From positions 9,855,756 to 9,919,755 of the forward strand of contig OX155972.1 in assembly GCA_944548615.1 (NCBI GenBank): a DNA stretch of 64,000 nt, in the 5' to 3' direction. This DNA is from Micropterix aruncella. Lineage: Eukaryota; Arthropoda; Insecta; Lepidoptera; Micropterigidae. The position numbers and the translations under genes were made by a program. Shown piece by piece: positions 60,313 through 64,000 of the stretch; positions within the stretch are counted from its first letter, which is position 1; each line of letters starts with the position of its first letter. The notes beneath the pieces were generated by a model. That model had not been told where the DNA came from, did no database searches, and was given only the letters and a program-made list of their open reading frames with translations.

Positions 60313-60957
60313 ATCACCAACAAAATCACCCTAATATGGATACCGGGTCACCAAGGCATACCCGGAAACGAAGAGGCCGACAGACTGGCAAAACTGGGCA
60401 CACTGGATTGCCCAGTGGAGCCAGCTGTAGGGGTCCCCTTCGCTACAGGTAAGAAAATCATCAGGGACTGCTTGGAGCAGGAACATCGGGCTTCCTGGAA
60501 ACAGAGTCAGCGATGTCGCCAGGCAAAAGCCATGATGGAGCAACCACTACAGAAGAAAACCAAGGCCCTACTTGATATGAGCAAGAAGAACCTTAGAACC
60601 ACTATCGGCCTCCTCACCGGACACACGACCCTTAGAGCTCATCTATTCAACCTTGGTTTGACTGAGAGCAAGGATTGCCGAATATGTGGCGAGGAACCTG
60701 AAGACAGCATACACATTGTTGGTCGCTGTCCAGGGCTCGCCGCCAAAAGACACAGTTTACTGGGACGAGCCTTTCTCGAACCCAGCGATCTGCCCAACTT
60801 GAAGGTCGGTGACCTACTTGGACTGGTAAGAAGTACCGGGCTACTAGCTGACCACTGACCTAATCACACAGTGGGTAGTTACAAAAGACCTTACAGATCT
60901 AGGTGATTTCAAGGGCTGGAAACAAGCCCCCCACTCCATCTACTACTACTACTACTA
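60313..60957 (+). mobile_element. 5'-truncated LINE 3' end with RNase H tail and CCHC knuckle
   Basis: An open frame to 60858 encodes the end of an I/R1-group polyprotein. The last RNase H motif is present (LIWIPGHQGIPGNEEADRLA), then a linker and TTIGLLTGHTTLRAHLFNLG. The CCHC knuckle CRICGEEPEDSIHIVGRC and AAKRHSLLG follow, ending LLADH. A (TAC)n tail ends at ~60957. A direct repeat CTAATGTATTA at 60302-60312 and 60958-60968 is the target-site duplication. It is the same family as 8093-8483 but much better preserved, so younger. It lies only ~45 bases 3' of OR4. Confidence 0.85.
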
Positions 60958-61011
60958 CTAATGTATTATTATAATAAATATTTAAAATTTACATACCTAC
61001 CAAAAAACTAT

Positions 61012-62347
61012 TTAATATTTAGATGTAATGATAGCATAACAAGAATATGTGAAATTCACAAGAGATTTAAAAGTCTTCAGAGATAAAGTAGTTAATTTTG
61101 CTACAGTAAGATATGATGGTTTAGATGCCATTAGCATGACAAAACACAAATCCTTGCGATAACTAGGCGAAGCCAAATACCAGTCAGCCATGTAGATAGT
61201 ATCGAAGAAGGTCTCTCTTTCGGTGTTCAGGAGTTCGCTCATGTAAGTGAGAACAAAAATGGTAAAAAATTGCGGTATTACAAGCGATAATAAAAATGTG
61301 TCACGCAAAAGCAGTGAGGCACAAATACATGCAAATACATACAAAATATCTATAGCTACCATAATTAGGTACAAGTTTTTCAATTTTGATATCATTGACA
61401 TTATTAAACTGTGACTATTAACCGTAGATTTCATAGCATTCATTGTAGTGTCTTTAGGTTGACTCTTAGATTCTGACATCATTTGCACTGTTTTAATAAT
61501 TCTTACGCTGAGTACTTTATACTGACATATGCAATGCCCAATCAGTGTGATATATAGGACAAGAAATCCACAACGTGCTGAGACTATCATAATTATCAGT
61601 AGTGCTAAAAGGAGCTGAAAAATTTGAAAACTCGGGCTTTCGTTATATGGTTCTAAATCTGTAAATTAAACAATTTTTAAATTAATATAATGAAATTTCG
61701 ATCGTTAGAGGTAGTTGTAAAATAAAGAAGAAATATGCTTACCGAAACCATTTAATAGTAGTCCTATTAAACCTGTCCCTTTGTAAACAGTTGCAATTAA
61801 TAACATTGAATACGTTGAAAATAGAAAATATATTACTGACACAGATAATATTTTGTTGTGCCTCATGCCCTCGCCGTATGCTTCTTTCTCCTCTTCGGTA
61901 TTTTGCTGTTGAATTTCTATCTCAGCAGCACTAACAAGTTCCCGTATTTTTTTTCGGGAATTTACGACCCAGGAATATTGCAGAATTTTAATTGTGGGAT
62001 TTGTTAAGTACAACATGAAGATTATGAACCCGTCATTATTTAATTTCGCGCTATAGTCGCCGAAAGCAGCACGAAAAATGCTAATGACATGACATAATGC
62101 AAAGATGACGAAGAGCATCATAAGAAATATATTCCTCACAATTCTCCAACCTATAACATTTAGAAAGTTTAAAAAGCTTGAACAACTGCTAAATCTCATT
62201 ACTGGGACAAAATCTGATCAGTGGTTATATGTACTTGCCTGTCATCCACTTGTTATTAAATATGTCTATGCCAACAATGGACAAAAATAAAGATATATAC
62301 CATATTTGGTTACTCAGGGAGCAATCTCCTATATTACATCTAGCCAT
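61012..62347 (-). CDS. Odorant receptor OR4 (7tm_6 family), intact
   Basis: The one complete receptor in the window: exon 1 62347-62239, exon 2 62150-61743, exon 3 61658-61012, in total 1164 nt or 387 residues plus stop, normal for lepidopteran ORs (~400). It begins MARCNIGDCSLSNQIWY. Intron 1 (88 nt) uses a GC donor, AG|GCAAGT, and ends TTATAG; its length is not a multiple of three, so splicing is needed. Intron 2 (84 nt) is GT-AG. Hydrophobic segments include NIFLMMLFVIFALC and SVIYFLFSTYSMLLI in exon 2. In exon 3, QIFQLLLALLIIMIV, the ILYVFACICASLLL segment and IPQFFTIFVLTYMS follow. The C-terminus has the family hallmark (SELLNTERETFFD, MASKPSYLTVAKL, NFTYSCYAI). It should form an odorant-gated channel with Orco in antennal or larval neurons; the ligand is unknown. 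An ATG lying inside intron 1 could mislead annotation. Confidence 0.85.
62151..62238 (-). other. GC-AG intron 1 of OR4
   Basis: The donor GCAAGT follows ...GATGACAG and the acceptor ...GTTATAG precedes GTTGGAGAATTG. OR3 has the matching intron at 55700-55617, and OR1 has GTTAGT at the same position. The strong match to the GCAAGT donor and the frame both require this intron. Confidence 0.85.
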
Positions 62348-62539
62348 CTTACTGAAAATGAAATACTAAAATGGACGACTTTTAGATCGATTTAACTAGC
62401 GCTTAAAAGATCATTACCTTTAAATAATGTAGTGCTTGCTTTTAATTACATTAACTTGTATCCATATTGTGTACACATTTGATGTAACTAAGATTAGTGA
62501 CAATATAATATTTTTTACAACACATTCTGTGTATCGTTC

Positions 62540-63610
62540 TTTTTACAAGCTTTATTTACCTTGCAATGTATGTAAGTATGTATGTTTGCTTAGGTGAAAT
62601 CTTGCAAGCTGAATTATAACCACTTCCTCTTATCCTATGAAGTTGACATTTTACACGTTGGCTCAGTTCAGATGACAATGCATTTTTATGGCGAGGATTA
62701 CCTGATTCTACAACCAGGATCGGCTCCCGACGAGGCTACTCCTCCACCGTCAACAGCACAGACACACAATTTTGTATACGCATTCAATTATGATAGCTCG
62801 TTTTAAATTCTACCATGACACGGCTACTGCACCTAGGGTTGGCTTCCGAAGAGGGGACTCCTCAACGATCAACAAAACAAACATGAAATTCTGTATATCA
62901 TTCAATTATGATAGCCCGTTCTAAGTTCCACTATGACGTGGCCGCTGCACCCAGGGTTGACTCGGGACAGAGCATTTTAATAAAAACTTGTTTTTTAAAA
63001 TGTGTTTTTACTACTACTTAATTACAAGCTTTTATGTACCTTGCCATATATGTTAGTTAGTTTGTTTAGGTCAAATCTTGCAAGCTGAATTAGAACCACT
63101 GAAGAGGAAGTGGTTTTAATTGAGCTTGCAAGATAAACTCCTATGAAGTTTAAATTTTACATGTTGCATGACCTGATTGTACACCCAGGATTGGCTCCCG
63201 ACGAGGATACTCCATCACGGTCAAAAGCACAGACACACAATTTGTATATGCATTCGATTATGATAGCCCGTTCTAAATTTCAACATGACATGGCTGCTGT
63301 ACCCAGGGTTGGCTCCCGAGGAGTCGCTCCTCAACGGTCAACAGCTTAGAAACTACATTTTGTATACGCATTCAATTATGATAGCTCATTCTAAGTTTCT
63401 TTCCGACAGGGCTGCTGCACCCAGTGTTGGCTTCCATCGAGGGGACTCCTCAACGATCAACTGAACAAACATGTAGCCCATAGCCCGTTCTATATTCCAC
63501 TATGACATAGCTGCTGCATCCAAGGTTGGCTCGGAGAGAACATTTTAATGAAAGTTTGCTTTTAAAAATGTGTTTTTACTATTAACTTATTAATGATCCT
63601 AATTATGGCT
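62540..63610 (+). mobile_element. Two tandem minisatellite-bearing elements in the OR4 upstream region
   Basis: Compared with the OR3 upstream block, about 1.07 kb is inserted here. It consists of two tandem copies (62540-63003 and 63010-63600). Each starts with TTTACAAGC, ACCTTGC.ATGTATGT and AAATCTTGCAAGC, runs into ~123-bp minisatellite units (GGTTGGCTCCCGA, ACTCCTCAACG.TCAACA, ATTCAATTATGATAGC), and ends GAACATTTTAATGAAA-like and TTTTAAAATGTGTTTTTACT. It is homologous in reverse to 5885-7180. No coding sequence; frames of ~70 codons follow the repeat units. Confidence 0.7.
63077..63134. repeat. Long hairpin inside the second minisatellite element
   Basis: CTTGCAAGCTGAATTAGAAC, CACT pairs with AGTGGTTTTAATTGAGC, TTGCAAG around GAAGAGG, giving two ~25-base arms with few mismatches. 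It could form a strong cruciform; the first element copy and copy 1 at 5885-7180 show only one arm. Confidence 0.75.
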
Positions 63611-63619
63611 AAACAAATA

Positions 63620-63810
63620 TATAAATTTTATCATTAACGGAAGTATTTCTCATTTACTATTAGTTAAAAATATGATCTGGAAATTATACTAATGATATTG
63701 CAGTCATTATTAGTTATAATAATTCAAGCACAACCATTATAACGATAACAAATACTGGCGTATAAATAGGTTGTTGATGCTGGGGCGAACATGCCATATC
63801 AGGATGTTGG
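63620..63810 (+). promoter_or_regulatory. Second copy of the conserved TATAAATA block
   Basis: It matches 56045-56215: ACGGAAGTATTTCTCA, ACTAATGATATTGC, ACAAATACTGGCGTATAAAT, then GCGAACATGCCAT. TATAAATA is at 63761-63768. No open frame clearly follows on the plus strand. It may be a regulatory block duplicated with the receptor, or the promoter of a lost gene. Confidence 0.45.
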
Positions 63811-63817
63811 AAACGAG

Positions 63818-64000
63818 GATAACGTCCTGTCACCTTGATTGTTCACCCATCGAAATCACTCGGACCAGCCCGTGTTGTCGTTTCCCCAGGATCGGGTAGT
63901 CAGCAGGGCATTATTAGGGTATATGACATCTCCCCCACTAGTTTCCTAAAAGTAGTTCCTAATGGTTACGAGCAGCCTGGACCTGCTGGCGTCTTTGTGT
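63818..64000 (+). repeat. Interspersed repeat running off the window end
   Basis: GATAACGTCCTGTCACCTTG, CCCATCGAAATCACTC also occurs at 58948-58995 after the RTE relic. Here it continues into CAGCCCGTGTTGTCG and further single-copy-looking sequence. It is probably part of a non-LTR element. Truncated by the window edge. Confidence 0.45.

Overview
The window looks like nuclear DNA of an insect, most probably a moth or butterfly. It is AT-rich and packed with transposable-element remains: TTAA-flanked piggyBac-type MITEs, several clades of non-LTR element, a Penelope-like fragment, a Ty3/gypsy-type LTR element, and 3' tails resembling lepidopteran RTE/CR1 elements. The host genes recognisable are insect odorant receptors (ORs, 7tm_6 type) with short exons and phase-conserved introns. 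No tRNA, rRNA, CRISPR array or prokaryotic operon was seen. All calls come from reading the sequence; no database search was run.

OR cluster. Five related OR copies are present. OR1 (7445-10513, +) has exons 1-3 but its last exon is cut by a LINE. OR2 (15498-17391, +) is a wrecked exon 3 with a nonsense codon, deletions and a nested repeat insertion. OR5p (27379-27731, -) is only the 3' end of an OR exon. OR3 (54479-55809, -) has all exons but a 4-bp frameshift in exon 3. OR4 (61012-62347, -) is intact, 387 codons in three exons. OR3 and OR4 share a GC-AG first intron where OR1 has GT-AG, and both share a duplicated upstream block that includes a conserved TATAAATA on the opposite strand.

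Layout. 1-22 kb: a GC-rich SINE-like repeat family of about 570-690 bp in seven or more copies, several nested in one another, with 6-13 bp direct repeats that begin with TG. The same part holds a 2.6-kb DNA transposon (12784-15388) carrying a decayed protein with a possible DDE/D-like arrangement, and two LINE reverse transcriptase remnants. 22-25.7 kb: a Penelope-like fragment and an RTE-type 3' end split by a MITE. 25.7-54.8 kb: a ~1.98-kb host segment (D, the 3' end of an OR and its downstream DNA) is present on both sides of a 25.1-kb array, LTR-int-LTR-int-LTR-int-LTR. The element has ~1.88-kb LTRs and a ~5.8-kb internal region whose only recognisable coding part is an integrase C-terminus. 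One unit carries a 262-bp TTAA MITE that the next unit lacks. 54.8-64 kb: OR3, LINE/RTE scraps, a foldback MITE, a TSD-flanked LINE 3' end, OR4, and a minisatellite-bearing element in the OR4 upstream region.

How it fits together. An OR tandem array has been repeatedly invaded by mobile elements, leaving one clearly intact receptor (OR4). The most unusual objects are the tandem LTR array with its duplicated flank, the SINE-like family, and the DNA transposon with repeated GCAGAAAGGGCACAT motifs.
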